Below, piece after piece: positions 20,946-21,321 of a DNA stretch of 21,321 nucleotides. Position 1 is the first letter of the stretch. Every line of letters begins with the position of its first letter. A model generated the notes under the pieces. It was given only the letters and a program-made list of their open reading frames with translations. It had not been told where the DNA came from and made no database searches. The DNA lies in IMG/VR virus record IMGVR_UViG_3300024968_000004, positions 1 through 21,321 of that record; one strand, written 5' to 3'. The DNA comes from a virus. A program made the translations under genes and the position numbers.

Positions 20946-21144
20946 GTCATCGTAGGATAGTTTGAGCTTCGAAAAATTCCAATTTTTTTTATTTTCACAT
21001 CGCGCAAAATATTTTTATTTTTTGTTCCTCTTTATTTCGTTTCGTTTCGTTTTATTCCGATTTATCTAGCTTTCCCCCTTCCATTTATCTAATCTCTGTT
21101 CAGCTTACCAAAAATATGTTGATGAAATCGTCGGCGTTCAGCGC
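20946..21144. other. AT-rich spacer with pyrimidine repeats, no gene seen
   Basis: This stretch is far more AT-rich than the rest of the window, with T-runs, three tandem TTTCG units (21035-21049) and several stop codons in all frames. No convincing gene or clean sigma-70 promoter was found. It separates the F-like/toxin gene from the next ORF, in contrast to the overlapping genes upstream, and looks like a recently acquired segment. Confidence 0.5.
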
Positions 21145-21321
21145 ATGGTTGCCAACATGATAATTAACCGAAAGGTAGAAGAGATTAAAAGTGATGAAAG
21201 CGATAAAGCGGGTTCACTGACGCGTGACGGTGAAATGAGCTTGACTCTCATCCTGGTGGTTAAGAAACAAAGCAAATTTTTTACCTTGGACGATGTTGAT
21301 TTGGAAGGCTTGGAAAAATGG
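21145..21321 (+). CDS. Partial hypothetical protein at the right edge
   Basis: An open frame runs to the window end, encoding MVANMIINRKVEEIKSDESDKAG...MSLTLILVVKKQSKFFTLDDVDLEGLEKW. The same frame is open upstream to 21070 and codes for plausible protein (YQKYVDEIVGVQR), but it has no ATG, GTG or TTG before 21145, so the 5' end may be lost or the start unusual. It does not resemble the Mu G or I proteins expected next. It could be an immunity protein for the toxin domain or a cargo gene. Only 59 residues are visible. Confidence 0.5.
   Translation, partial: MVANMIINRKVEEIKSDESDKAGSLTRDGEMSLTLILVVKKQSKFFTLDDVDLEGLEKW

Noticed and set aside
1-21321. CRISPR array, rRNA or insertion sequence
   Set aside because: No regularly spaced direct repeats, no rRNA-like sequence and no transposase other than the phage A-like gene were seen.

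Overview
The window is most of the left two thirds of a transposable (Mu-type) prophage in a GC-rich proteobacterium. The evidence is a leftward repressor facing a rightward block of about 40 tightly packed genes, a DDE transposase (A-like) followed by an AAA+ target-selection ATPase (B-like), GemA, a Mor/C-family activator, a lysis block, and Mu-type head genes (gp27-, gp28-, gp29- and F-like). The early regulator resembles BcepMu gp16, so the phage looks like a BcepMu/Mu mosaic. A REP-like palindrome near the left edge and the base composition would fit a gammaproteobacterium, perhaps a methanotroph. That host guess is weak.

Layout. (1) 1-1869, leftward: a repressor that lacks a cleavable S24 domain, overlapping a two-TM membrane protein, then a REP-like palindrome, a small lipoprotein and the start of another gene. 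(2) 1830-3883, rightward: an early promoter with an operator-like palindrome, a gp16-type regulator, a poorly understood stretch where opposite-strand ORFs overlap, and three small DNA-binding proteins. (3) 3886-8259: a coiled-coil protein, transposase A, two small ORFs and ATPase B. (4) 8259-11436: accessory early genes, DUF3164 and GemA. (5) 11440-12388: an immI-like module with a promoter, an attenuator-like hairpin, a C4-type antisense RNA, an Icd/Ash-like reading frame and a P22-type antirepressor. (6) 12399-13191: a small ORF, the Mor-family activator and its target region. (7) 13192-15107: a GH24 endolysin and a nest of overlapping small secreted, membrane and lipoprotein genes. (8) 15107-20871: a zinc-finger protein, small head-packaging accessory genes, small and large terminase, portal, and an F-like head protein with a toxin-like C-terminal domain. 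(9) 20870-21321: an RNA-like four-way junction, an AT-rich spacer and a partial ORF.

How it may work. The repressor has no self-cleavage domain, so the switch to lytic growth is probably made by the antirepressor. Translation of the antirepressor appears to be held off by the C4-type RNA. The complementarity can be read directly: two short segments of the RNA match two pairs of target sites, one pair in the leader and one pair reaching the antirepressor ribosome-binding site. Once early genes are on, A and B drive replicative transposition, and the Mor-family protein would activate the lysis and head genes.

The points most worth following up are the C4 module with its duplicated targets, the MuF-toxin fusion with the structured element and AT-rich segment behind it, the repressor/membrane-protein pair that shares a short motif, and several strong palindromes (one terminator-like) inside late genes.
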